A stretch of 64,000 nt of DNA from assembly GCF_001724715.1 (NCBI RefSeq), contig NZ_MEFG01000024.1, positions 1-64,000 of the forward strand, read 5' to 3'. Source of the stretch: Sphingomonas sp. SCN 67-18 (GTDB lineage: Bacteria; Pseudomonadota; Alphaproteobacteria; Sphingomonadales; Sphingomonadaceae). This document shows, piece by piece, positions 53,036-60,253 of the stretch (positions are counted from its first letter, which is position 1; each line of letters opens with the position of its first letter). The position numbers and the translations under genes were made by a program. The notes beneath the pieces are model-generated. The model was not told the DNA's origin. It did no database searches and saw nothing but the letters and a program-made list of their open reading frames with translations.

Positions 53036-53346
53036 AGCAGCGCGTCGCCTCTCACTGGGAGGGGGCGGTGCTGGTCTGCGCCAAATGTTCCAGGCGGGTC
53101 GGCGGCGGCTTCGGCCCCAAGGGCAAGACGCGGCTGGCCAAGCTGCTGCGCAAGCAGCCCGGCTTCGGCAAGGGCCGCAAGGCGCGGATCGGCGTGGTCG
53201 AGAGCCGCTGCCTCGGCGTCTGCCCGCGCGATGCGGTGACGCTGGTGGATACGCGGCGGCCGGCGGACTGGCTGTTGGTGCGGCCGGGGACGGCGGTGGA
53301 GGCGGTGATCGCCCGGCTTGATGAAGGCGGCGCTCAGCCCGCGTAG
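53032..53346 (+). CDS. Thioredoxin-like [2Fe-2S] ferredoxin family protein
   Basis: 104 residues from a GTG overlapping the J-protein stop. The Cys ligands are in VCAKCSRR (16, 19) and ESRCLGVCPRD (60, 64), with a basic stretch between. This fits the small ferredoxin-like proteins of the DUF1636 kind. It may bind a [2Fe-2S] cluster. Tail-to-tail it overlaps sufE by 13 bases. Confidence 0.78.
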   Translation: MKQRVASHWEGAVLVCAKCSRRVGGGFGPKGKTRLAKLLRKQPGFGKGRKARIGVVESRCLGVCPRDAVTLVDTRRPADWLLVRPGTAVEAVIARLDEGGAQPA

Positions 53347-53750
53347 CGGCTCGCGGTGGCGCGGATCAGGGCGATCATGTTGGGAATGCCCTGGGTGCGG
53401 TTCGAACTCAGCTGGTTCTTCAGGTCGAACGGCGCCAGCGCGCCCTCTATGTCGGTGGCCAATATTGCCGCGGGGGTGGCATCCTGCACGGTCAGCAGCA
53501 CCAGCGCGATGATGCCCTTGGTGATGGCGGCGTTGCTGTCGGCCAGGAAATGGAGCCGCCCGTCATCGGTGCGGGTGGGATAGACCCAGACCGCCGCCGA
53601 ACACCCCCTGACCAGCGTCGCGTCGGTCTTCAGCGGGTCGGGCATCGGCTCCAGCCCTTTGCCCAGGTCGATCAGCAGGCGGTAACGGTCGTCGGGCTCG
53701 AGAAATTCATAATCGGCCAGGATGTCGGATATGTCGGGCGGAGTCGGCAT
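53334..53750 (-). CDS. sufE: SufE-family sulfur acceptor protein
   Basis: 138 residues. The catalytic Cys50 is in LVRGCSAAVWVYP (the family pattern is VxGCxSxVW), with the C-terminal GIPNMIALIRATA. SufE accepts persulfide from SufS and stimulates Fe-S assembly. The downstream order is convergent with a ferredoxin-like gene. Upstream on the same strand, 55 bases away, is the end of the Psp operon. Confidence 0.92.
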   Translation of the reverse strand: MPTPPDISDILADYEFLEPDDRYRLLIDLGKGLEPMPDPLKTDATLVRGCSAAVWVYPTRTDDGRLHFLADSNAAITKGIIALVLLTVQDATPAAILATDIEGALAPFDLKNQLSSNRTQGIPNMIALIRATASRYAG

Positions 53751-53805
53751 GGCGTGCGCTTAGTCCGCAACCGCCCGCGCGTCACCCCCGGCGTGGCGGA
53801 CGCTT

Positions 53806-54039
53806 TCAGATATCCACGCCGGCGGCGATCGCTTCCAGCTTGCGGATGCGTTCCTTCAGGTCCGCCATCTCGATCATCGATCCGGCCGAAGGCGGCGTGC
53901 TGTCCGCGCGCTGGTGCTGGATCTCGACATGCTTCAGGTCCAGCCAGCCGCGCCAGCCGCGCAGCGCAGCGAAGGACAGCATGGCGATGGCGGCCAGCGA
54001 AGCCCCGGCGACGGTGATGTAGAACATAGGGTCGGTCAT
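53806..54039 (-). CDS. Small membrane protein of the Psp operon, PspB-like (last gene)
   Basis: 77 residues. One N-terminal membrane segment (about 5-27) is followed by a basic turn (RGWRGWLDLKHVEIQ) and a short coil ending MADLKERIRKLEAIAAG. The plan of one helix plus an LxxRIxxLE coil is that of PspB. It follows the preceding gene after 26 bases and lacks the shared LR-end of its neighbours, so it may be the most derived copy. Confidence 0.65.
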   Translation of the reverse strand: MTDPMFYITVAGASLAAIAMLSFAALRGWRGWLDLKHVEIQHQRADSTPPSAGSMIEMADLKERIRKLEAIAAGVDI

Positions 54040-54065
54040 GATGCGTCCCCTTCCTTCCTGGGCGG

Positions 54066-54317
54066 TTACGCCTTGTCGCGCGTCCGCAGTTTCTCGATTT
54101 CGCGGTCCAGGCTGCTCGTATCCTCGGTGGCGAGCCGTTCGAGGACGGCAATCCGCTCCTTCAGCGTGCGCAATTCCTCGCGCATCCGGGCCGTATCGGG
54201 ATCGTGCAGCGGCAGGTCGTTGCCCTTGTTGTCGCGCCGGATGCCGTATTTCGCGCGCAGGATGCTGGCGACCGCGGTGATCGCGACGATCAGCACCACC
54301 ATTTCAAACGGGTTCAT
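54066..54317 (-). CDS. PspB-like coiled-coil membrane protein (3rd extra gene)
   Basis: 83 residues. A membrane segment at about 5-20 leads to RAKYGIRRDNKG and then a coil: LRTLKERIAVLERLATEDTS and SLDREIEKLRTRDKA. The coil is very like those in the proteins at 54344 and 54758. It should sit in the inner membrane with the coil in the cytoplasm. Part of the leftward Psp operon. Confidence 0.72.
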   Translation of the reverse strand: MNPFEMVVLIVAITAVASILRAKYGIRRDNKGNDLPLHDPDTARMREELRTLKERIAVLERLATEDTSSLDREIEKLRTRDKA

Positions 54318-54343
54318 CTATTGTCTCCCGAAATGCTTTTCGT

Positions 54344-54670
54344 TCAGTTCACCGGCCGCCGCAGCGACTCGATTTCCTTGTTCAGGCTATGCGCCTCGTC
54401 GGTGACGATACGCTCCACGGTGGCGAGACGATCCTTGATCGACCCCAGTTCCGCCCGCAGTTGCGCATTTTCCTGGGTGAGCAGCTTGACGCGCTCCATC
54501 GTCTCGTCGCTGTTCTTGGGATAGATGGCCTGGCCCCAGGCGCCGTCCAGCGGATAGCCGTTCTTGACGCGCAGCCAGGTGGTGAACATCCAGCCCGCGA
54601 CCCCCATGACGATGCCGACGACGGCGATCAGGGGAAAATATTCGCTCAGATTGGCAAGAGCTTCGGACAT
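54344..54670 (-). CDS. PspB-like coiled-coil membrane protein (2nd extra gene)
   Basis: 108 residues. A membrane segment (about 12-32) with the motif WMFTTWLRVKNGYPLDGAWG, then the coil ENAQLRAELGSIKDRLATVERIVTDE in pieces, ending LNKEIESLRRPVN. The WxFTxWxRxxxGYPxxGxWG part is shared with the protein at 54758, so the two are close paralogues. A hairpin CCGCCGC-TTT-GCGGCGG (54704-54720) lies in the gap upstream. Confidence 0.72.
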   Translation of the reverse strand: MSEALANLSEYFPLIAVVGIVMGVAGWMFTTWLRVKNGYPLDGAWGQAIYPKNSDETMERVKLLTQENAQLRAELGSIKDRLATVERIVTDEAHSLNKEIESLRRPVN

Positions 54671-54757
54671 TGTTGAACTTCCTCAAACAGGTGGTGCTGA
54701 TGCCCGCCGCTTTGCGGCGGCCGTGGCGGCTTTCGACGAACGGCGGATCGCGTTCGA

Positions 54758-55045
54758 TCAGCGCAGCGCGTCTATGTCGCGGGCGGTGCGTTCGGCCGGG
54801 TCGGTCGCGATGCGTTCCAGCACCGAAATCCGCTCCTCCAGCCGCAGCAGCTGGCCGCGCAGCTTTTCATTCTCGCCGGCGAGGAACGCGAGCTTGCGGT
54901 CCTCGTCCGGGTCGGAGCGGCTGACGCTGCCGCCCCATTCTCCCTCCACGGGATAGCCGTGGCGCGCCCGGATCCAGCTGGTGAACACCCAGCCGATGGT
55001 GCTGATCGCGATGAGGCTGATGACGAATATCTGGCCGCTGCCCAT
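54758..55045 (-). CDS. PspB-like coiled-coil membrane protein (1st extra gene)
   Basis: 95 residues. A membrane segment (about 5-22) with WVFTSWIRARHGYPVEGEWG, then a coil with ENEKLRGQLLRLEERISVLE, ERIATDPAERT and the ending ARDIDALR. The LxxRIxxLERIxxD core is the PspB coil pattern. It follows pspC after 29 bases. Confidence 0.73.
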   Translation of the reverse strand: MGSGQIFVISLIAISTIGWVFTSWIRARHGYPVEGEWGGSVSRSDPDEDRKLAFLAGENEKLRGQLLRLEERISVLERIATDPAERTARDIDALR

Positions 55046-55074
55046 GGTCTGTCTCCCCTGTTCGCCGGCCGCGC

Positions 55075-55455
55075 TCAGCGCAGGCTGTCGATTTCGTCGG
55101 CCAGCCGGCTGTTGCGGCTGGTGTAATAGGTCTCGACGTCGGCCAGGCGGCGGTCGATGTCGCGGAACTTGGAGCGGACGTCGCTGGTGGTGCGGGCCGG
55201 CGATTGCCGCACGCCCTGCCAGAACTTCGCTTCCTCGGCGTTTTCATAGAGGCCGCTCGGCTTGGGCGTGGCCATCCAGGCGGCGATCCAATATGCGATC
55301 AGCGTCCAGGGAAAGCCGCCCATCAAAGTGAAGACGACGGTTCCGACGCGGACCCACACCACATCGATGCCGGTGTAATCCGCGATGCCGGAGCAGACCC
55401 CCAGCCATTTGGCGTTCTGCTTGTCGAGGTAGAATTTGGTGCGACGGTCGGACAT
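55075..55455 (-). CDS. pspC: Phage shock protein C
   Basis: 126 residues. The PspC domain has KFYLDKQNAKWLGVCSGIADYTGIDVVWVR in outline and two membrane stretches (about 37-65). The C-terminal tail is a coil ending RLADEIDSLR, the same ending as in the small proteins downstream. PspC and PspB bind PspA at the membrane and control PspF release. Confidence 0.9.
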   Translation of the reverse strand: MSDRRTKFYLDKQNAKWLGVCSGIADYTGIDVVWVRVGTVVFTLMGGFPWTLIAYWIAAWMATPKPSGLYENAEEAKFWQGVRQSPARTTSDVRSKFRDIDRRLADVETYYTSRNSRLADEIDSLR

Positions 55456-55505
55456 TGTGATGCTCCCCTATTTGAGAAGAAATTGGTCGGTCGGGCCCGG
55501 CGCGG

Positions 55506-55733
55506 TCAGCCGCCGGATTTCCAGTTGGGATTGTCTGCGGCGATGATCCGCTCGATCGAATTCAGGCGATCGTCCAGCCGGCGGGCGGTCTCGTACAGTT
55601 CGCCCAGCAGGTTCTCGTCCTCGCGGGTGATGCCGCCCGCGCGCTTCCACTGCGTGACATAGTGGAGGATCAGCCAGGGCATCCCGATGAACAGGAAGCC
55701 GCAGACGAAGATGGGAACGAGGATGTCTTCCAT
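55506..55733 (-). CDS. pspB: Phage shock protein B
   Basis: 75 residues, the standard PspB length. The membrane segment MEDILVPIFVCGFLFIGMPW is followed by LHYVTQWKR and the coil LGELYETARRLDDRLNSIER with a terminal DNPNWKSGG, matching E. coli PspB (AEHPNWR). Four bases separate it from pspA. Confidence 0.92.
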   Translation of the reverse strand: MEDILVPIFVCGFLFIGMPWLILHYVTQWKRAGGITREDENLLGELYETARRLDDRLNSIERIIAADNPNWKSGG

Positions 55734-55737
55734 CGGA

Positions 55738-56409
55738 TCAGCCTTCCTTGCCGGTCGAGCGGGCCTTCATGGCGGCCAGTTCGGCTTCCACCTTCTCGCT
55801 CGATTTCAGCTCGGCGATCTCCTCTTCCAGCGTCTTGGGCGCGGCGCCGAAGCCGGCGGCATCGGCCCGGCCCTCGGCCAGGTCGGCGCGGCGCTCCAGC
55901 AGCTCGAACCGGCTGAACGCCTCGTCGATCTTCGGGCCGGCGTAGATCTCCCGCATCTTCGCGCGGTTGTGCGCCGATTCCAGCCGGGTGACGATGGAGT
56001 TCTGGCGGCTGCGCGCCTCGCGCAGCTTGCCCTGCAGCTTGGCGATGTCCGCTTCCGACGCGCGCAGCGATTCATCGAGCACGGCGATCTCGCTTTCCAG
56101 CTGCTCGGCCATGTCGCGGGCCTTCTGCTTCTCGACCAGCGCGGCCTTGGCCAGGTCCTCGCGGTCCTTGGACAGCGCCAGCTCGGCCTTTTCGGTCCAG
56201 CTTTCCTGCAGCTTGTCCAGCTTGGCGATGTGGCGGCGCATTTCCTTCTGGTCCGCGATGGTGCGGGCGGCGGAGGCGCGCACCTCGACCAGCGTCTCCT
56301 CCATTTCGAGGATGATCATGCGGATCATCTTCGCGGGGTCTTCCGCCTTGTCCAGCAGGTCGGTGACGTTGGCGGCGATGATGTCGCGGGTGCGAGAGAA
56401 AATACCCAT
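55738..56409 (-). CDS. pspA: Phage shock protein A
   Basis: 223 residues, nearly all coiled coil. The N-terminal amphipathic helix MGIFSRTRDIIAANVTDLLD and the segment EDPAKMIRMIILEMEETLVEVR are hallmarks. It binds damaged membranes as an ESCRT-III-like oligomer and inhibits PspF when idle. It lies 88 bases after the small secreted protein gene. Confidence 0.96.
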   Translation of the reverse strand: MGIFSRTRDIIAANVTDLLDKAEDPAKMIRMIILEMEETLVEVRASAARTIADQKEMRRHIAKLDKLQESWTEKAELALSKDREDLAKAALVEKQKARDMAEQLESEIAVLDESLRASEADIAKLQGKLREARSRQNSIVTRLESAHNRAKMREIYAGPKIDEAFSRFELLERRADLAEGRADAAGFGAAPKTLEEEIAELKSSEKVEAELAAMKARSTGKEG

Positions 56410-56497
56410 TTTCGGCTACTCCTGAAGGAAGGCTGGTGCGATGTGGAAAGGGGGGCCGGGGCAGACAAGGGGGCGCTGCCCCGGCCGGGTTATGCCA

Positions 56498-56677
56498 TCA
56501 CGCCAGCGGCGCGACGGCGAGGGAAAGGGCGGGGCTGGCGAGCTGCGCCGGCACCGGGCTGGCGTCCACCGCCTCGGCGGGGCCGACCGCGCTCAGCAGC
56601 AGCGTGCCGCTGAACAGGACGGTGCAGAGCGCGGCGGAAGCGGCTTTCTTCAATTCGAAACGGCTGTCGGTGAACAT
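56498..56677 (-). CDS. Small secreted or membrane-inserted protein, first gene of the Psp operon
   Basis: 59 residues (MFTDSRFELKKAASAALCTV at the start). A charged n-region, a hydrophobic core (about 12-32) and an AEA-type cleavage site (GPAEAVDAS) give a signal peptide, leaving a mature peptide of only about 25 residues rich in Ala, Pro and Leu. GGGAG precedes the ATG. It is the first gene after the sigma54 promoter at 56736. I recognise no family. Confidence 0.6.
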   Translation of the reverse strand: MFTDSRFELKKAASAALCTVLFSGTLLLSAVGPAEAVDASPVPAQLASPALSLAVAPLA

Positions 56678-56735
56678 GGTCGGTCTCCCTGAAACTTGGC
56701 TTTGAGACGGGTTCGTCTCGGTTCGGGAAAAGTTT

Positions 56736-56751
56736 TGCAGGGAGCGTGCCA
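56736..56751 (-). promoter_or_regulatory. Sigma54 (RpoN) promoter of the Psp operon
   Basis: TGGCACGCTCCCTGCA on the minus strand fits TGGCAC-N5-TTGCW except for one base. GG and GC are correctly spaced for -24/-12. The expected start lies about 12 bases downstream. An inverted repeat GAGACG-GGTT-CGTCTC (56704-56719) would lie at the very beginning of the transcript. The PspF gene is divergent and 100 bases away. Confidence 0.8.
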
Positions 56752-56852
56752 ATTTTGCGGACTCCCGCATTTCCGCCGATTTTATCGCGTTAAGCGGCAT
56801 GGATGGCCGAAATATCTTGCCAAGAGTTGGGATTTTACACCATATTGCGGCA

Positions 56853-57878
56853 ATGGAGCGCGACAATCATTTTATCGGGCAGTCCTTCGCCTTTCTCGAT
56901 TCCGTCGAGCGCGCCAGCCGTGCCGCCGGGCTGAACCGCCCGGTGCTGGTGATCGGCGAGCGCGGCACCGGCAAGGAACTGGTGGCGGAACGGCTGCACC
57001 GGCTCAGCCCGCGCTGGGACGGCCCCCTGGTGGTGATGAACTGCGCTGCGCTGCCCGAGACGCTGATCGAGGCCGAACTGTTCGGCCATGAGGCGGGCGC
57101 CTTCACCGGCGCGACGCGCGCGCGCGCCGGGCGGTTCGAGGAGGCGGACGGGGGCACGCTGTTCCTGGACGAGCTGGGCACGCTCTCTGCAGCCGCGCAG
57201 GAAAGGCTGCTCCGCGCGGTGGAATATGGCGAGGTGACGCGCATCGGCTCCAGCCGCCCGCTTCGCGTGGACGTCCGCATCGTCGCCGCCACCAACGAGA
57301 ATCTGCCCGCGCTGGTGGCGCAGGACCGCTTCCGCGCCGACCTGCTCGACCGGCTGTCGTTCGAGGTCGTCACCCTGCCGCCGCTCCGCGCGCGGGAAGG
57401 CGACGTGCCGGTGCTGGCCGATCATTTCGGGCGGCGCATGGCGGCGGAGCTGGACTGGCCGCTCTGGCCCGGCTTCACCGAGGACGCAGCGGCGGCGCTG
57501 ATGGCCTATGAATGGCCGGGCAATGTCCGCGAGCTGCGCAATGTGGTGGAACGGGCAGTCTATCGCTGGGGCGACCCGGAACGCCCGGTCGACGCAATCG
57601 AGTTCGATCCCTTCGCATCGCCGTGGAAGCCGGTGGGGGAGGCCGCCCGCGCGCCGATGTCCGGCACGGCCGGGGCCGCACCGGCCCCTGCCGCTCCGGC
57701 CGCCGCGGCGGACGAACCCTGCACCGATCTGCGCGCCGCCTGCGACGCCTATGAACGGCGCTTGCTGGAGGCGGCGCTCAACCGCTGCCGCTTCAACCAG
57801 CGCCAGACCGCCAAGGCGCTGGCGCTGACATATGACCAGTTGCGCCACGCCATGCGGCGGCACGCGCTGCAACCGTAA
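56853..57878 (+). CDS. pspF: PspF, sigma54-dependent activator of the Psp operon
   Basis: 341 residues. The AAA+ domain has VIGERGTGKELVAERLH (Walker A), GAFTGATRARAGRFEEADGG with the GAFTGA loop, and GGTLFLDELGTL (Walker B). There is no N-terminal regulatory domain, as in PspF, which is restrained by PspA. The C-terminal helix-turn-helix is FNQRQTAKALALTYDQLRHAM, after an Ala/Pro linker. I chose MERDNHFIGQS at 56853; an upstream ATG at 56799 would add 18 residues. Confidence 0.93.
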   Translation: MERDNHFIGQSFAFLDSVERASRAAGLNRPVLVIGERGTGKELVAERLHRLSPRWDGPLVVMNCAALPETLIEAELFGHEAGAFTGATRARAGRFEEADGGTLFLDELGTLSAAAQERLLRAVEYGEVTRIGSSRPLRVDVRIVAATNENLPALVAQDRFRADLLDRLSFEVVTLPPLRAREGDVPVLADHFGRRMAAELDWPLWPGFTEDAAAALMAYEWPGNVRELRNVVERAVYRWGDPERPVDAIEFDPFASPWKPVGEAARAPMSGTAGAAPAPAAPAAAADEPCTDLRAACDAYERRLLEAALNRCRFNQRQTAKALALTYDQLRHAMRRHALQP

Positions 57879-57986
57879 GAAATCGGGCCGCTCGCTCTGC
57901 CAGATCGGAAAAAATCGCGGGACTTTCCGCCGCGCCATGGGTTAGCAGCGCATCATCTGTCCGGATAAACTTGCCAGGAGGAAAAC

Positions 57987-58610
57987 ATGGCCTTTGTATT
58001 GCCCGCGCTGCCTTATGAGAAAACCGCGTTCGGAGAACTGATTTCCGAACGCACGTTCGATTTCCATCATGGCAAGCACCACCAGGCCTATGTCACCAAG
58101 ACCAACGATGCGCTGGCGGGCGCCGGCCTTGAGGGCGCGAAGCTGACCGACGTGATCCGCGCCGCGCGGGACAAGGGCAATAAGGGCCTGTTCAACAATT
58201 CCGCCCAGGTGTGGAACCACAGCTTCTACTGGCAGTGCCTGTCGCCCGAAAAGCAGGCGCCGAGCGGCGAACTGAAGGCGAAGATCGATGCCGCCTTCGG
58301 CTCCACCGATGCCTTCCTCGCCAAGTTCAAGGACGAGGCGGTCGGCCATTTCTCGAACGGCTGGGCCTGGCTGGTGCTGGATGGCGACGCGCTGAAGATC
58401 ACCTCGCTCCACGACGCGGATTCGCCGGTCGCGCATGACGGGATGAAGCCGCTCCTCACGCTCGACGTGTGGGAACATGCCTATTATCTCGATTATCAGA
58501 ATGCCCGTCCGGGCTATGTCGACGCGCTGCTCGGCAATGCGATCAACTGGGATTTCGTCGCCAGCAACCTGGACGGCAAGGGCGTCGACCGCGCCGACCA
58601 GCAGAGCTGA
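57987..58610 (+). CDS. sodB: Fe/Mn-type superoxide dismutase
   Basis: 207 residues with PALPYEKTAFGELISERTFD, FHHGKHHQAYV, NNSAQVWNHSFYW and the metal signature DVWEHAYYLDYQN. The overall pattern is that of the alphaproteobacterial iron enzyme, although metal choice cannot be fixed by sequence. AGGAGG precedes the start. Confidence 0.95.
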   Translation: MAFVLPALPYEKTAFGELISERTFDFHHGKHHQAYVTKTNDALAGAGLEGAKLTDVIRAARDKGNKGLFNNSAQVWNHSFYWQCLSPEKQAPSGELKAKIDAAFGSTDAFLAKFKDEAVGHFSNGWAWLVLDGDALKITSLHDADSPVAHDGMKPLLTLDVWEHAYYLDYQNARPGYVDALLGNAINWDFVASNLDGKGVDRADQQS

Positions 58611-58618
58611 TCCAGGCC

Positions 58619-58648
58619 GGGAGAGGCGCCCCGGCGGGCGCTTCTCCC
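58619..58648. terminator. Bidirectional terminator between sodB and ispZ
   Basis: GGGAGAGGCGCCC pairs with GGGCGCTTCTCCC (one G-T pair) around CGGC. It lies between two convergent genes. Confidence 0.7.
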
Positions 58649-58667
58649 GCAGCCGCGCGGGCGCGCC

Positions 58668-59312
58668 TTATCCTTCGGGGGGCAGCGGCGCGTCCTTGAC
58701 GGTCGGGTCGCTCAGCCCGTTGCGCAGCAGCATCGGGATGTTGGCGATGGCGAAGAGCAGGGTCAGCGGCACCGCGCCCCACAGCTTGAAGCCCACCCAG
58801 AAATCCCAGCTGAAATTCCGCCACACCGCCTCGTTGAGCGCGGCCATGGCGATGAAGAAGCCGATCCAGTTCAGCGTCAGCTTGTGCCACCCGCGCGCGG
58901 TCAGCCCCGGATAGGCGCTTTCCAGCAGCATCCGGAGCAGCGGCTTGCCGGCGATCAGCCCGTAGGCGAGCACCACCGCGAACATCGCATAGACCACGGT
59001 CGGCTTCATCTTGATGAAGGTCTCGTCGCGAAACCACAGCGTCAGCCCGCCGAAAAACAGCACGAGCGCGCCGGAAATCCACAGCATCGGCGAGATTCGA
59101 CCGGCCTTGATCTTCGACACGACCATGGCGACCCCGGTGGCGATCATGAAGGCGGCGGTCGCCATCAGCACCTTGAATATCTTGGGGTCCGGGGTCAGCG
59201 TGTTGACGATGAAGAACACCGCCAGCGGGCCGAAATCGACGGCCATGCGCATGCCCGCGCCCATTTTCTCGGGCTGGGTCGCGCTGTTTGCGGGCTTTGC
59301 TGTGTCTGTCAC
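58668..59312 (-). CDS. yciB: Inner membrane septation protein A-like (YciB/IspZ)
   Basis: 214 residues with five membrane segments. It has FGPLAVFFIVNTLTPD, GRISPMLWISGALVLFFGGLTLWFRDETFIKMKPT in part, and the family motif LNEAVWRNFSWDFWVGFKLW. It is linked to cell envelope and septum work. The GTG start (VTDTAKPANS) lies five bases after the ftsY stop. Confidence 0.92.
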   Translation of the reverse strand: MTDTAKPANSATQPEKMGAGMRMAVDFGPLAVFFIVNTLTPDPKIFKVLMATAAFMIATGVAMVVSKIKAGRISPMLWISGALVLFFGGLTLWFRDETFIKMKPTVVYAMFAVVLAYGLIAGKPLLRMLLESAYPGLTARGWHKLTLNWIGFFIAMAALNEAVWRNFSWDFWVGFKLWGAVPLTLLFAIANIPMLLRNGLSDPTVKDAPLPPEG

Positions 59313-59317
59313 GCCAC

Positions 59318-60253
59318 TCACTCTTTTACCGGTTCGGCGCCGGCAATCGCCCGCGCCAGTTGCTGGGGATCGAAGGGGCGCAGGTCGTCCAGCCCTTCGC
59401 CGACCCCGATCGCGTGGATCGGCATAGCGAATTTTTCGGCCGCCGCCACCAGCACGCCGCCGCGCGCGGTGCCGTCCAGCTTGGTCATCACCAGCCCGGT
59501 GACGCCCGCGACTTCCTTGAATATCTCGATCTGCGACAGCGCATTCTGCCCGGTGGTCGCGTCCAGCACCAGCACCACGTCGTGCGGCGCGTCCGGGTTC
59601 AGCCGGCCCAGCACGCGGCGGATCTTGGCCAGCTCGTCCATCAGTTCGCGCTTGTTCTGCAGCCGCCCGGCGGTGTCGACGATCAGCACGTCGATGCCGG
59701 TGGCGGTCGCCTGCTTCACCGCATCCCACACGATGCCGGCGGAATCGCCGCCTTCCGGGCCGGTGACGATCGGCACGCCGATGCGCTCCGCCCACACTTT
59801 CAGTTGGCCGATGGCGGCCGCGCGAAAGGTGTCACCCGCCGCCAGCATCACACCATAATCCTGCTCCAGGAACAGATGGGCCAGCTTGGCGATGGTGGTG
59901 GTCTTGCCGGATCCGTTGACCCCGATGACCAGGATCACCTGCGGCCGGGGAAAGGCGTCTATCTCCAGCGGCTCCGCCACCGGGGCGAGCACCTTGACGA
60001 TCTCGTCCGCCACCACGGCGCGCACGCCGTCGGCATCCAAGCCGCGCTCGAACCGGCCGTCGGCCAGCCGCTCGCGCACCCGCGCCGCCGTGGCCGGGCC
60101 GAGGTCTGAGGCGATCAGCGCCTCCTCGATCGAATCCAGCGTCTCGCGGTCCAGCGTCGTCCTGGTGAACAGGCCGGTCAGGTTCTCGCCCAATTTGTCC
60201 GACGTCCGCCGGAACCCGCCGAGCAGCTTTTCGTGCCAGCTCTTCTCGCTCAT
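59318..60253 (-). CDS. ftsY: Signal recognition particle receptor FtsY
   Basis: 311 residues, no long acidic A domain, so it begins close to the N domain (MSEKSWHEKLLGGFRRTSDK). GTPase motifs are GVNGSGKTTTIAKLA, LAAGDTFRAAA, DTAGRLQNK and TKLDGTARGG. It delivers SRP-ribosome complexes to SecYEG. It overlaps mtaB by 4 bases. Confidence 0.96.
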   Translation of the reverse strand: MSEKSWHEKLLGGFRRTSDKLGENLTGLFTRTTLDRETLDSIEEALIASDLGPATAARVRERLADGRFERGLDADGVRAVVADEIVKVLAPVAEPLEIDAFPRPQVILVIGVNGSGKTTTIAKLAHLFLEQDYGVMLAAGDTFRAAAIGQLKVWAERIGVPIVTGPEGGDSAGIVWDAVKQATATGIDVLIVDTAGRLQNKRELMDELAKIRRVLGRLNPDAPHDVVLVLDATTGQNALSQIEIFKEVAGVTGLVMTKLDGTARGGVLVAAAEKFAMPIHAIGVGEGLDDLRPFDPQQLARAIAGAEPVKE

